Notes: generated by a model from the letters alone, not told the origin. A stretch of 64,000 nucleotides of DNA from Flavobacterium erciyesense (GCF_018069925.1 NZ_JAGPXB010000007.1:62001-126000); one strand, 5' to 3'. Positions 37,021-46,253 are shown, numbered from the stretch's first letter. Program-made: numbers and translations.

Positions 37021-39464
37021 TAAAAATCAACATTTACAGAAACTTTAATTGCTCTGTATTGCGCAACAGCTTCAAAACTATTCAGGATTTTCTGGATAGT
37101 TTTTTTTGTTGTAGCAACCCCAACATTTTGAGGCATTTTAATCATAATTGTACGCAAATATTCATTACGAATCCTACTTATCGCTGGCTCTTCTGGACCC
37201 AAAACAGGCATATCTAAATTTTGTTGTAAAACCTGATACAACCACAGAGAGCCTTGCTTCAATTTATCATAATCACGCTGCTTTAAAGTAAGCTTAATGA
37301 TTCTAAAGTAAGGAGGATACTTATAAATTTGCCTATCATACAATTGCTCTTTATACATACCAACATAATCATTTCTGGTAACTTGTTGAATCGTATTGTG
37401 ATTGACATTGTAGGTTTGAATAATTACTTTTCCTTGTTTTTGAGCGCGCCCTGCCCTACCTGCAACTTGTGTCATCATTTGATAACTACGCTCAAAAGCA
37501 CGAAAATCAGGATGGTAGAGCATATTATCAGCGTTTAAAATCCCAACTAAGCTTACGTTATCAAAATCCAGTCCTTTGGCCAACATTTGCGTACCAACCA
37601 AAACATCAATTTCTCTATTTTTAAAGGCATCAATTATACGTTCAAAGCCAAATTTACCTCTTGTCGTATCTTGATCCATACGTCCTATTCTTGCATTCGG
37701 CAAAATAGTAAGTAACTCTTGTTCTATTTGCTCGGTACCAAATCCTTTAGTCAACAAATCAATACTAGAACATGAATGACAATTAGTTGGTTTCGCCATA
37801 GTATAGCCACAATAATGGCATCGCAATTGATTTTTATTTTTATGATAAGTCAAACTTACGTCACATTGCTGACATTGCGGAACATGCCCACAAGTCATAC
37901 ATTCTACCACAGGTGAATAACCCCTTCTATTCTGAAATAAAATTACTTGTTCTCCCAACGAAAGTGCTTGCCCCATCTCAGCAATTAAAACATCACTAAA
38001 ATGACCTGTCATTTTTTTCCTGAAATATTTATCTTTTAAATCAACCAATTCAATGACCGGTAGCTGCACGTTACCGTATCGTTTACTAAGCTCAACTAAT
38101 CCAAACTTTCCGGATTGTGCATTGTAATAGGTTTCGATACTTGGTGTTGCAGATCCTAGTAGCACCTTAGCTTTATGAGAATGAGCCAATACAATAGCCG
38201 CATCTCTCGCATGATAACGTGGCGCAGGATCTACTTGTTTAAAGGTTTGTTCGTGCTCTTCATCTACTATAACCAAACCTAGATTTGAAAATGGTAAAAA
38301 CAAAGCAGAACGGGCACCAATAACAACTTGCGCTTTTTCTGAATTTGACAAAACTTGCCTCCATACTTCAATACGCTCGTTATTATTGTATTTGGAATGA
38401 TAAACAGCCACTTTGTTACCAAAATAAGCATTTAACCGGCTGACTAATTGAGTGGTCAACGCAATTTCAGGCAACAAATACAGGGTTTGTAATCCTGAGT
38501 TTAGATACTCTTGAATAAGCTGAATGTAGATTTCCGTTTTACCACTTGAGGTTACACCATGCAATAAGCAAACTTCTTTAGACTCAAAAACTGCCTTGAT
38601 AGCCAAGCTCGCTTCCTCTTGTTGCTCACTCAATTTCAATTCGCTGGCATTTTTGGCTCCAAATTCTACGCGATCTGTTTCTAAAAAATACTCTTCGAAA
38701 ATTTCTTTTGTTATTAAAGCTTTAACAACTGCAATTGATGACTGTGTTATTTCTACTAATTTCTTTACTGTTACCGGCTTTTTTTCACTTGCACTAAGTT
38801 GAAAAAAAGCCATCACAATTTCTCGTTGTTTTTGAGCGTTTTTTAAGTTGTTTAGCAAAACACCCAAACCCAAATCGCCATCATATTGAGAGTGCAAGCG
38901 CACATATCGAATTAATTTGGGCTTATAACTTTCTTGAATCGCTTCCTGAAGTACTAAAATATTTTTATCAACTAACTTTTGAATGACAGGAAAGATATTC
39001 TTCTTGTTCAATATTGCAATAATATCGTTGACTTTTAAGGTAGCTTGTTGTTGTAGCGCCTCGTACACTAAAAACTCATCGTCACTTAATAGTGAAACAT
39101 CTATTATTGTACTATTTTGCTGCGAAATAACTGTTTCACTCTCCAACAACAAAGCGCTTGGCATGGCACCGCGGTACACATCACCAATAGCACACATGTA
39201 ATACGATGCAATCCATTGCCAGTGTTGTATTTGAATCTCAGTAACAACTGGTTTTTCATCTAATATTTGGTTAATTTCTTTTGCTTCATACAAAACAGGC
39301 GCGTTTTGATGCGTAGCTATCGCTAAACCAGTATAAATTTTACTTTTACCAAACGGAACCGCTAAGCGCATCCCTATTTGAATAAACTTATATTCTTCCT
39401 CGGAAATAGCATACGTAAAGGTCTTAGCCAAAGATAGCGGCAAAATTACTTCAACAAAATACAT
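37017..39464 (-). CDS. priA: Primosomal protein N' (replication restart helicase)
   Basis: 815 aa. The N-terminal fork-binding domain starts MYFVEVILPLSLAKTFTY. The helicase core has Walker A GVTSSGKTEIY, DEEH (VDEEHEQTFKQ), LGSATPS and the QVAGRAGRA motif. Eight cysteines in CMTCGHVPQCQQC...CHYCGY...CHSC form the two zinc sites. PriA reloads the replicative helicase at stalled forks. Convergent with the LytTR gene; upstream neighbour DUF2147 lies 69 bp away. Confidence 0.97.
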   Translation of the reverse strand: MYFVEVILPLSLAKTFTYAISEEEYKFIQIGMRLAVPFGKSKIYTGLAIATHQNAPVLYEAKEINQILDEKPVVTEIQIQHWQWIASYYMCAIGDVYRGAMPSALLLESETVISQQNSTIIDVSLLSDDEFLVYEALQQQATLKVNDIIAILNKKNIFPVIQKLVDKNILVLQEAIQESYKPKLIRYVRLHSQYDGDLGLGVLLNNLKNAQKQREIVMAFFQLSASEKKPVTVKKLVEITQSSIAVVKALITKEIFEEYFLETDRVEFGAKNASELKLSEQQEEASLAIKAVFESKEVCLLHGVTSSGKTEIYIQLIQEYLNSGLQTLYLLPEIALTTQLVSRLNAYFGNKVAVYHSKYNNNERIEVWRQVLSNSEKAQVVIGARSALFLPFSNLGLVIVDEEHEQTFKQVDPAPRYHARDAAIVLAHSHKAKVLLGSATPSIETYYNAQSGKFGLVELSKRYGNVQLPVIELVDLKDKYFRKKMTGHFSDVLIAEMGQALSLGEQVILFQNRRGYSPVVECMTCGHVPQCQQCDVSLTYHKNKNQLRCHYCGYTMAKPTNCHSCSSIDLLTKGFGTEQIEQELLTILPNARIGRMDQDTTRGKFGFERIIDAFKNREIDVLVGTQMLAKGLDFDNVSLVGILNADNMLYHPDFRAFERSYQMMTQVAGRAGRAQKQGKVIIQTYNVNHNTIQQVTRNDYVGMYKEQLYDRQIYKYPPYFRIIKLTLKQRDYDKLKQGSLWLYQVLQQNLDMPVLGPEEPAISRIRNEYLRTIMIKMPQNVGVATTKKTIQKILNSFEAVAQYRAIKVSVNVDFY

Positions 39465-39533
39465 GTATTATTTTTTTACTTTGAAAGCTTATTACTTTAC
39501 GTTTTTGATTTATTCAAAACCTAAATGAGGCGT

Positions 39534-39962
39534 TTATTTAACTCTATTCCAAGTTTGAGTACGACCAAAAAGAGATACTCCAATGTACCCTCGTACATTT
39601 AATTTATCATTCCCCTCAAGTGCAATAAAACATTTGTACTGCTTTCCGGTTGTTGGATCTACAATTTTCCCTCCATTGTATTCTTTTCCGTCTTTTTTAA
39701 GACCTTTAATGATAACAAGACCCATTACTGGTTTGTTTTTATCTTCTCCAGTACATAAAGTACAAAGGCTTTTTCTTTTATCTGCCTCTACGATATCAAC
39801 AATTTTACCATACAAAAGTCCAGCACGTTCATAAATTTCGACCGTAGATTTAGGCTTACCTGTTTCATCGTCAATAGTTTTCCATTTACCAACTACTTGA
39901 TTATTTTGGCCATAAAATGCCATTGAAATCATAATTGCTACTGCGGTAATCACTTTTTTCAT
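39534..39962 (-). CDS. DUF2147 family exported protein
   Basis: 142 aa with a signal peptide (MKKVITAVAIMISMAFYGQ). The mature part is the DUF2147 beta-rich domain: VGKWKTIDDETGKPKSTVEIYE at its start (pieces), LYGKIV, a CTLC pair, KPVMGLVIIKGLKKDG, and GGKIVDPTTGKQYKC. It is expected in the periplasm, and its fold is lipocalin-like by family. The specific role is unknown. Lies between a BrkB-family gene (47-bp gap) and priA. Confidence 0.9.
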   Translation of the reverse strand: MKKVITAVAIMISMAFYGQNNQVVGKWKTIDDETGKPKSTVEIYERAGLLYGKIVDIVEADKRKSLCTLCTGEDKNKPVMGLVIIKGLKKDGKEYNGGKIVDPTTGKQYKCFIALEGNDKLNVRGYIGVSLFGRTQTWNRVK

Positions 39963-40009
39963 TCTAATCTTATTTTTATTATTTTTTACTAAAACTATTC
40001 CCTTTTAAA

Positions 40010-40918
40010 CTACTCTTTTTTTGCACGCAACTTAGAGACTGTTGCATTCAATTCAAATCCCAACAACAAAATTACACAGTTAATCCAGATGTAAAACATC
40101 AAAATTAAAAGCGTTCCAATGGAGCCATACAACTCATTGTACTTAGAAAACTTGGTTACCCAAATCCCGAAAAGATAAGAATCAATTAAAATTAAAATTG
40201 TTGTGAATACAGATCCTATCGAGATAAATGCTCTATTGCCTACTCTTTTAGTTCCGAATTTAAAAAGTACCGACGTAGTAAGCAAAATCATCAAAATTAC
40301 AAAGGCATATCTACCTGCAACGATGAGTAAAACTTGATCACTAAATACTGTTTTTTGCAACAAAACTTCAAAAACAACAATGGTTGCTACGGTAACCAAA
40401 AGTAAAACCGACAACAACAAAGACATTGCTAAAGCCACCAAATACTGCCTAACAAAACCCCTTTTTACAATAACATGTCTTGAAGTTTGAAAACCACCAA
40501 GAATTCCGTTTAAACCATTTGCCATCAAAAAAATAGATAACATAAAACCCGAAGACAGCAAACCAGAATCACTATTATTCAAAATATCACTGATGATTTT
40601 ATAAATAGCATCATAGGTATTGGGCGGAACACCATCTTTAACGAATAGTAAAAAATCCTCCTGAAAACCATCAATTGGAATAAAAGGAATCAAATTCAAA
40701 ATAAAAAGTGCAAAGGGAAACAAAGCCATAAAAAAACTAAAAGCAATGGCACTGGCATGATACGGAACGGCACTTTCAACAATTCCTTTACTGTAAAGAA
40801 CAATCAAATCATATAAAGACAAACCTTGTAACCATGGTAACTTCAATTTTTGAAGTCCCGAGATTACATGCCTAATCACAGGCATTTTAACAAGTTTATC
40901 TTCTAATAAGAGATTCAT
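40010..40918 (-). CDS. YihY/virulence factor BrkB family membrane protein
   Basis: 302 aa with six predicted membrane helices. The family motif YHASAIAFSFFMALFPFALF lies at ~53-72 (cited by position; it is the conserved A.A.SF..AL.P segment), followed by helices at ~130-155, 170-195, 205-225, 235-260 and 265-290. The molecular function is not settled; older RNase BN annotations are wrong. It overlaps the nadC stop by four bases, so the two are translationally coupled. Confidence 0.9.
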   Translation of the reverse strand: MNLLLEDKLVKMPVIRHVISGLQKLKLPWLQGLSLYDLIVLYSKGIVESAVPYHASAIAFSFFMALFPFALFILNLIPFIPIDGFQEDFLLFVKDGVPPNTYDAIYKIISDILNNSDSGLLSSGFMLSIFLMANGLNGILGGFQTSRHVIVKRGFVRQYLVALAMSLLLSVLLLVTVATIVVFEVLLQKTVFSDQVLLIVAGRYAFVILMILLTTSVLFKFGTKRVGNRAFISIGSVFTTILILIDSYLFGIWVTKFSKYNELYGSIGTLLILMFYIWINCVILLLGFELNATVSKLRAKKE

Positions 40919-41772
40919 ATTGCTTTTAAACTCAAGTCCATGTTATAAACAGAGTGAGTCAATGCTCCTGAAGAAATGTAATTTACTCCACATTCTGCAT
41001 AGGCTCTAATCGTGCTTTCGTTGATATTTCCGGACGATTCCGTCAGACATTTATCTCCAATTAGCGCAACTGCTTTTTTGGTATCTTCAAAGTTAAAGTT
41101 GTCAATTAGAATTCTGAAAACACCTTCACTTTCTAAAATTTCCTCAATTTCAGCTAAATTTCTTGCCTCTACAATAATCTTTAGATCGAGCTTATTTGCT
41201 TCAAGGTAAGCTTTGGTTTTTGCAATTGCCAACGTAATTCCCCCAGCAAAATCATTATGATTATCCTTAAGCATTACCATATCATACAAAGCAAATCGAT
41301 GATTTTCTCCGCCACCAATTTTTACAGCCCACTTTTCACAAGCTCTAAATCCCGGTGTGGTTTTTCGAGTATCTAAAATTTTAGTCTGAGTTCCTTCTAA
41401 CAATTGTACATATTGATTGGTTTTCGTGGCGATTGCGGACATTCTTTGCATCGAATTTAAAACTACTCTCTCTGCTTTCAAGATGGATTGTGAACTACCA
41501 CTTACGTGAAAAACGACATCTCCTTTTTTTACAAAATTCCCATCTTCAATAAAAGTTTCAACTTGCAAATCAGCATCAACGTATGCAAAAACCTTTTTTG
41601 CAAAAGCTACACCAGCGATGATCCCATCTTCTTTTACCAATAACTTCGCTTTTCCTGCTGCATCAATAGGAATGCAAGCTAGTGAACTATAATCTCCGGT
41701 TCCTACATCTTCTCGAATTGCATTTTCAATAATTAATTGTAATTCCTTTTCGAACTGTTTTTCGCTGATCAT
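40915..41772 (-). CDS. nadC: Nicotinate-nucleotide diphosphorylase (carboxylating)
   Basis: 285 aa. Quinolinate phosphoribosyltransferase of de novo NAD synthesis. Seen: EDVGTGDYSS (~20-29), the ERVVLNSMQRMSAIAT block, DTRKTTPGFR, KWAVKIGGGENHRFALYDMVMLKDNH (pieces) and the C-terminal SSGNI..S.I..YA..GVNYISSGALTHS. No nadA or nadB in the window. First gene of nadC-BrkB, with DUF2147 and priA downstream. Confidence 0.96.
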   Translation of the reverse strand: MISEKQFEKELQLIIENAIREDVGTGDYSSLACIPIDAAGKAKLLVKEDGIIAGVAFAKKVFAYVDADLQVETFIEDGNFVKKGDVVFHVSGSSQSILKAERVVLNSMQRMSAIATKTNQYVQLLEGTQTKILDTRKTTPGFRACEKWAVKIGGGENHRFALYDMVMLKDNHNDFAGGITLAIAKTKAYLEANKLDLKIIVEARNLAEIEEILESEGVFRILIDNFNFEDTKKAVALIGDKCLTESSGNINESTIRAYAECGVNYISSGALTHSVYNMDLSLKAI

Positions 41773-41914
41773 TTTTCGATAATTTTTGAATTGCTAAAAT
41801 AGGTTATATTTTGCGGACTAGGAAATTTGGAAACAAGCAACTTTATTAAAAAATTGATAAATAAAGACTTTTTCACATGTAACTTCTGAGAACCAAAACC
41901 CTACCCTAATTATT

Positions 41915-41944
41915 TTGGCAAATAGCAATAATCAAGTATCTTTG
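41915..41944 (+). promoter_or_regulatory. Promoter of the HGQxxHRCD lipoprotein gene
   Basis: TTG (41915-41917) and TATCTTTG (41937-41944) spaced by 19 bases; the ATG follows 22 bases later. Confidence 0.7.
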
Positions 41945-41966
41945 AGTTTCTAAAGAATGAACTATT

Positions 41967-42389
41967 ATGAAATCTTTGCTCTATTATAGCGCTGTTGCGC
42001 TCCTTACACTGACTTCTTGCAACAAAGAAACTCAAAAGCCTGCGCCAAATAAAATTGTAGTTCCTTTTACAGAAGTAGGACGCCAAATGAAAAGCGAAGT
42101 TCCAAATGCTACTCCAGCAACTAGTTTAGCCGTTGCGCCTACTAGCGCTGACGTAAATCCAGCACATGGCCAGCCAGGACACCGATGTGACATACCCGTA
42201 GGAGCTTCATTAAGCACACCTGCAGCTCCAACTCCTGCAGCAACACAAAAATCGGTACCACAAAGTACTACAACACAGCCCGCAACAATTCCAGCACCTG
42301 TAGTCACTGAAGCAGGAATGAATCCGCCACATGGCCAAGAAAATCACCGCTGTGATATTGCCGTTGGTGCTCCATTACCAAAAGTGTAA
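41967..42389 (+). CDS. Lipoprotein with duplicated HGQxxHRCD motif
   Basis: 140 aa. The signal peptide ends in LTSC (Cys18), so the protein is lipid-anchored. The mature part is proline/alanine/threonine-rich and unstructured-looking, except for two copies of a 19-residue motif, N-P-x-H-G-Q-x-x-H-R-C-D-I-x-V-G-A-x-L, at 64-82 and 119-137. Each copy offers two histidines and one cysteine, which suggests metal or heme binding or a disulfide between the copies; this is inference. The motif recurs in Bacteroidota proteins as I recall, but I know no assigned function. The CIA30-like gene starts three bases after its stop. Confidence 0.75.
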   Translation: MKSLLYYSAVALLTLTSCNKETQKPAPNKIVVPFTEVGRQMKSEVPNATPATSLAVAPTSADVNPAHGQPGHRCDIPVGASLSTPAAPTPAATQKSVPQSTTTQPATIPAPVVTEAGMNPPHGQENHRCDIAVGAPLPKV

Positions 42390-42392
42390 AAA

Positions 42393-42902
42393 ATGGAAAC
42401 AAACTCTTTGGAAACCATTATTCTTTTCGATTCAAGCCGAAAAGAAGATTTTGAAACTTGGCGTACCGTAAACGACACCGTGATGGGAGGCGTTTCAAAC
42501 AGCGAGATGAGAATTGAACGCGAAAACTTCGTGCTTTTTAAAGGTAAAGTATCCCTAGAAAATAATGGCGGTTTTTGCGCAACTAAACTAGATTGTCAAA
42601 ATAGCGGTATATCACAAAAAGCTACAGTTTTTCTACGTGTAAAGGGCGATGGTAAACAGTATCAATTTCGTGTGAAGCAGTTTAAATCAGAACAACACGC
42701 CTTTACTTATACATTCACTATAGGTCCAGACTGGGAAGTAATCAAAATTCCAGTTGAAGAATTAACTCCTTTTTACAGAGGACGACAATTAGATTTACCT
42801 AATTACACCGGCGGAAATCTCGAAGAAATCACTTTTTTAATTGGTAACAAAGTAGCAGAAACTTTTGAATTGTACATTGACAAAATCTGGATTAAATTTT
42901 AA
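42393..42902 (+). CDS. CIA30 family protein (NDUFAF1-like)
   Basis: 169 aa, no signal peptide. Family blocks: TWRTVNDTVMGGVSNSEM near the start, LENNGGFCATKLD, LRVKGDGKQYQFRVKQF, WEVIKIPVEELTPFYRGR, and ITFLIGNKVAETFELYIDKIW at the end. This beta-sandwich domain was named from a mitochondrial complex I assembly factor; bacterial roles are not established. It is tightly coupled to the preceding lipoprotein gene (3-bp gap). Confidence 0.9.
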   Translation: METNSLETIILFDSSRKEDFETWRTVNDTVMGGVSNSEMRIERENFVLFKGKVSLENNGGFCATKLDCQNSGISQKATVFLRVKGDGKQYQFRVKQFKSEQHAFTYTFTIGPDWEVIKIPVEELTPFYRGRQLDLPNYTGGNLEEITFLIGNKVAETFELYIDKIWIKF

Positions 42903-42935
42903 TTCAATCCACTTTTCCTTATCCAAGATTAGGAC

Positions 42936-42943
42936 TACCTTTG
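42936..42943 (+). promoter_or_regulatory. Possible -7 element of rlmH
   Basis: TACCTTTG 18 bases before the rlmH ATG; no TTG at the usual upstream distance. Confidence 0.4.
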
Positions 42944-42961
42944 CCCAAAAGCATTACTTTT

Positions 42962-43435
42962 ATGAATATTAAGCTTATTGCAATAGGAAAAACCGACAAC
43001 AAAGCGTTACAAACTTTAATTGACGATTATACAAAACGGTTGTCGTTTTACATCAAATTTGACCTAGAAATCATCCCTGACATCAAAAATGTAAAAAATC
43101 TTAGCGAAAGCCAACAAAAGGAAAAAGAAGGAGAATTGATACTTTCTAAAATTACTGCAACTGACCAATTGATTCTCCTGGATGAAAACGGTAAAAATTT
43201 TTCGAGCGTAGGTTTCTCGGCCGAATTACAAAAGAAAATGAATTCAGGAATAAAAACTTTGGTATTTGTAATTGGAGGTCCTTACGGATTTTCTGATACT
43301 GTTTACGCAAAAGCACAAGGCAAAATTTCCCTTTCGCTCATGACTTTTTCGCACCAAATGGTTCGGCTATTTTTTATTGAGCAATTATATCGTGGCTTTA
43401 CTATTTTGCGAAATGAACCCTATCACCATCAATAA
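42962..43435 (+). CDS. rlmH: 23S rRNA (pseudouridine1915-N3)-methyltransferase
   Basis: 157 aa from ATG 42962 (MNIKLIAIGKT); the longer frame starts inside the promoter. The SPOUT knot elements are clear: LILLDENGKNFSS, FVIGGPYGFSD, and the C-terminal ISLSLMTFSHQMVRLFFIEQLYRGFTILRNEPYHHQ (positions ~122-157). It methylates pseudouridine in helix 69 of 23S rRNA. Convergent with folP. Confidence 0.97.
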   Translation: MNIKLIAIGKTDNKALQTLIDDYTKRLSFYIKFDLEIIPDIKNVKNLSESQQKEKEGELILSKITATDQLILLDENGKNFSSVGFSAELQKKMNSGIKTLVFVIGGPYGFSDTVYAKAQGKISLSLMTFSHQMVRLFFIEQLYRGFTILRNEPYHHQ

Positions 43436-43447
43436 ATTGATTAATAA

Positions 43448-44269
43448 TTATTTCAAGTTTTGAAGCAAAGTAACACACTCCTTAGCTTCTTTCACATCAT
43501 GCACTCTCAGTATCTTAGCGCCCTTGGTTAGTGCAACCGTATTTAAGATCGTTGTACCATTTAAGGCTTCCTGAGCGGTTGTTTCTAAAGTTTTATAAAT
43601 CATAGATTTACGAGAAATACCCACAAGCAAAGGCAACTCAAGAATGTGAAAATGCTCTAATTTTTGGAAAATTTCAAAATTTTGAACTAAAGTTTTAGCA
43701 AAGCCAAAGCCAGGATCTACAATAAGATCATTAATACCAAAACTGCGTGCCAATGCTATTTTTTCAGAAAAATAAGACAATAAATCTTTTACTACATTAT
43801 CATAATTTGTCAAAGTTTGCATCGTTTGCGGATTGCCACGCATGTGCATCATGATATAGGGAACTTGGTATTTGGCCACAACTTCAAACATGGCAGCATC
43901 TAAACTCCCCGCCGAAATATCATTAATAAGAGCTGCTCCGCGATCAAGAGTAGCTTTTGCAACAGCGCTCCTAAAAGTATCTATTGATAATAACGTGTCA
44001 GGAAAATATTTTAAAATCAATTCAATTACGGGCACAATGCGGTCAATTTCTTCTTGCTCGGTTACAAATTCGGCGTTAGGCTTACTAGAATAAGCACCTA
44101 CATCAATAAAAGTAGCGCCTGCCTGTAGCATTTTTTCTATCTGAGTCAAAATAGCAGTTTCCTCTTTATATTTCCCGCCATCAAAAAACGAATTGGGTGT
44201 AATATTTAAAACCCCCATCACCTTCGGACTGCTTAAATCGATTAAATTTCCTTTACAGTTAATTGTCAT
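43448..44269 (-). CDS. folP: Dihydropteroate synthase
   Basis: 273 aa TIM-barrel enzyme joining p-aminobenzoate to the pterin diphosphate in folate synthesis; the sulfonamide target. Seen: MGVLNITPNSFFDGG, DVGAYSSKP, SIDTFRSAVA, INDISAG, MHMRG, DPGFGFAKT, GISRKS and RVHDV. The long loop has YSSKP, where many bacteria have STRPG, a common variation in this group. Divergent from the DUF1599 gene. Confidence 0.96.
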   Translation of the reverse strand: MTINCKGNLIDLSSPKVMGVLNITPNSFFDGGKYKEETAILTQIEKMLQAGATFIDVGAYSSKPNAEFVTEQEEIDRIVPVIELILKYFPDTLLSIDTFRSAVAKATLDRGAALINDISAGSLDAAMFEVVAKYQVPYIMMHMRGNPQTMQTLTNYDNVVKDLLSYFSEKIALARSFGINDLIVDPGFGFAKTLVQNFEIFQKLEHFHILELPLLVGISRKSMIYKTLETTAQEALNGTTILNTVALTKGAKILRVHDVKEAKECVTLLQNLK

Positions 44270-44360
44270 TTTATACTTGTTTTAATTCAATTCCTTTTGC
44301 AGTAGAGCCCAAACCAGCAAGATGAAATTTTAATATGAGTGGCGTAACAACTTTGGAACT

Positions 44361-44390
44361 TTGTACTTCGGTCTTAATTCTTTACTTTTG
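44361..44390 (+). promoter_or_regulatory. Promoter of the DUF1599 gene
   Basis: TTG (44361-44363) and TACTTTTG (44383-44390) spaced by 19 bases, 30 bases before the ATG. Confidence 0.7.
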
Positions 44391-44420
44391 AAAAAAATTG
44401 AATACAAATATACAGCAATA

Positions 44421-44969
44421 ATGAAGAATACTTCACAAGAATATGATGCCGTGATTGCCATATGTCGCAGCCTTTTTGTTAACAAAATGAAAGATTACGG
44501 TTGTGCTTGGCGCATTTTACGACTCCCATCGCTAACTGATCAAATTTACATCAAAGCACAGCGCATTAGAAGTCTTCAAGAAAACGCTACACGCAAAATT
44601 GATGAGGATGAAACGGGCGAATTTATCGGTATCATCAATTATGCAGTAATGGCTTTAATACAATTGGAACTTGGAGTTGTAGAACAACCCGATCTTGAAG
44701 TGGCCAAAGCAACCGCTTTGTACGACGCTAAAATTACTTTAACCAAAGAACTCATGGAAGCTAAAAATCACGATTATGGTGAGGCTTGGCGCGAAATGCG
44801 TGTGGCATCCTTAACCGATTTAATTTTGCAAAAACTACTTCGCGTAAAACAAATCGAGGATAATAAAGGAAAAACCTTGGTATCAGAAGGAATTGATGCC
44901 AATTATCAAGACATGCTTAATTATGCTGTTTTCGCACTAATTTTAATGGGCTTTGGCTCTCAAAAATAA
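44421..44969 (+). CDS. DUF1599 protein with internal duplication
   Basis: 182 aa from ATG 44421; the longer frame covers the promoter. The protein is two tandem copies of one helical unit: K-M-K-D-Y-G-x-A-W-R-I-L-R-x-x-S-L-T-D (22-40) with INYAVMALI (72-80), and NHDYGEAWREMRVASLTD (116-133) with LNYAVFALI (166-174). DUF1599 has been listed among nucleotide-modification-associated domains, but no reaction is known. No signal peptide. The DoxX gene follows after 9 bp, suggesting cotranscription. Confidence 0.88.
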   Translation: MKNTSQEYDAVIAICRSLFVNKMKDYGCAWRILRLPSLTDQIYIKAQRIRSLQENATRKIDEDETGEFIGIINYAVMALIQLELGVVEQPDLEVAKATALYDAKITLTKELMEAKNHDYGEAWREMRVASLTDLILQKLLRVKQIEDNKGKTLVSEGIDANYQDMLNYAVFALILMGFGSQK

Positions 44970-44978
44970 TTTCTTCAC

Positions 44979-46079
44979 ATGAAAAATGCAATTACTCAAT
45001 TTTCTAGAATATTTGTTGGAATCCTTTTTATCATTTCAGGATTAATCAAATTGAATGACCCAGTAGGATTCTCGTACAAACTTGCCGAATACTTCAGCGA
45101 ACCCGTTTTTAACTTACCTATTTTCGTTCCTTTTGCTTTAGCGATTGCGCTATTTCTTGTAATACTTGAAGTGGTTTTAGGTATAATGCTGTTAATTGGT
45201 TACAAAACAAAGTTTACTGTTTGGAGCTTACTTATTTTAATTGTCTTATTCACATTCTTAACTTTTTACTCGGCTTACTTTAATGTGGTAAAAGATTGTG
45301 GTTGCTTTGGTGATGCATTAAAATTAACACCTTGGGAATCATTTACAAAAGATGTGGTCTTGTTAGTTTTTATTTTGATTTTGTACCGAAACCAAAAACT
45401 AATCAAACCCTTATTTCCTGCCGCTGTGCAAAATACTTTGTTTTTAGGAAGCATTGCAGCTTCGGTATTCATGGGCTATTGGGTACTGAATCACTTGCCT
45501 ATCATCGATTTTAGACCATACAAAGTGGGCAACAGCATTCAAGAAGGCATGAAAATTCCTGATGGCGCTCCAAAATCGGTAGTTGAAATGGTATTTATTT
45601 ACAAAGTAGACGGTGTTGATAAAGAATTCAAAGAGGCTGATTTAATGGCGATACCAGAAGGAGCCGTATTTGTTGACCGAAAAGACAAGGTAATTACTGA
45701 AGGCTACGTTCCTCCTATTCATGATTTTATTATGGAAAAAGACGGTTCTGATTATAAAGACGAATTTTTGAATGCTCCTAAATTACTTTTAATTACGGCT
45801 TATGATTTACCAAATGCTGATGCTGATGGGATGAAAAAGTTAGCAAATTTAAGTAAAACCGCTATCGCAAAAGGGTATCAGGTTGTAGGAATGACGGCTT
45901 CATTACCAGAGGATATAGCTGCGGCTCAAAAAAAATACGGTTACAATTTTGATTTTTATTTTTGTGATGCAATCACAGTTAAAACTATTGAAAGAGCAAA
46001 TCCAAGTATTATACTTCTTGAAAAAGGTACCGTAAAACAAAAAGTACACCATCAAGACTTGGATCAAATCAAGTGGTAG
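44979..46079 (+). CDS. BT_3928-like protein: DoxX membrane domain plus exported C-terminal domain
   Basis: 366 aa. The N-terminal ~135 residues are a four-helix DoxX-type membrane domain (ISGLIKLNDPVGFSYKLAEYF near 20-40; KDCGCFGDALKLTPW with Cys-x-Cys near 105, as in MauE/DoxX proteins). One more helix lies at ~145-165. The remaining ~190 residues form a soluble domain with thioredoxin-like strands (LLLITAYDL, IERANPSIILLEKGTV) but without a CxxC. A role in envelope redox or terpenoid-quinone oxidation is inferred from DoxX and MauE relatives. Followed by a strong terminator. Confidence 0.85.
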   Translation: MKNAITQFSRIFVGILFIISGLIKLNDPVGFSYKLAEYFSEPVFNLPIFVPFALAIALFLVILEVVLGIMLLIGYKTKFTVWSLLILIVLFTFLTFYSAYFNVVKDCGCFGDALKLTPWESFTKDVVLLVFILILYRNQKLIKPLFPAAVQNTLFLGSIAASVFMGYWVLNHLPIIDFRPYKVGNSIQEGMKIPDGAPKSVVEMVFIYKVDGVDKEFKEADLMAIPEGAVFVDRKDKVITEGYVPPIHDFIMEKDGSDYKDEFLNAPKLLLITAYDLPNADADGMKKLANLSKTAIAKGYQVVGMTASLPEDIAAAQKKYGYNFDFYFCDAITVKTIERANPSIILLEKGTVKQKVHHQDLDQIKW

Positions 46080-46096
46080 AAAAAAGTTAAAAATAT

Positions 46097-46135
46097 AAAG
46101 TCGTAAATACTCTCATGAGTTTTACGACTTTTTTT
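46097..46135 (+). terminator. Terminator after the DoxX/BT_3928 gene
   Basis: Fifteen-pair stem (46097-46112 and 46117-46131) with one bulge, TCAT loop and a T run, 17 bp after the stop. Confidence 0.9.
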
Positions 46136-46253
46136 ATGACTTTAAATCAAAATATTGCATTGCAAAAACTCAAAAGTGTTACAAAATTACTATACGATAA
46201 CGATATAATTTTGTGATTTTCGAATAATAATTTCAAAAATGCTTTTTCTCTAT

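Noticed and set aside
41773..41966. Riboswitch upstream of nadC
   Set aside because: The divergent spacer contains no extended structure or conserved core that I can recognise; only the promoter of the plus-strand lipoprotein gene is clear.
42032..42307. Antisense open frame inside the HGQxxHRCD lipoprotein gene
   Set aside because: It arises from the low-complexity Pro/Ala/Thr codons of the real gene and has no start context or homologue that I recognise.
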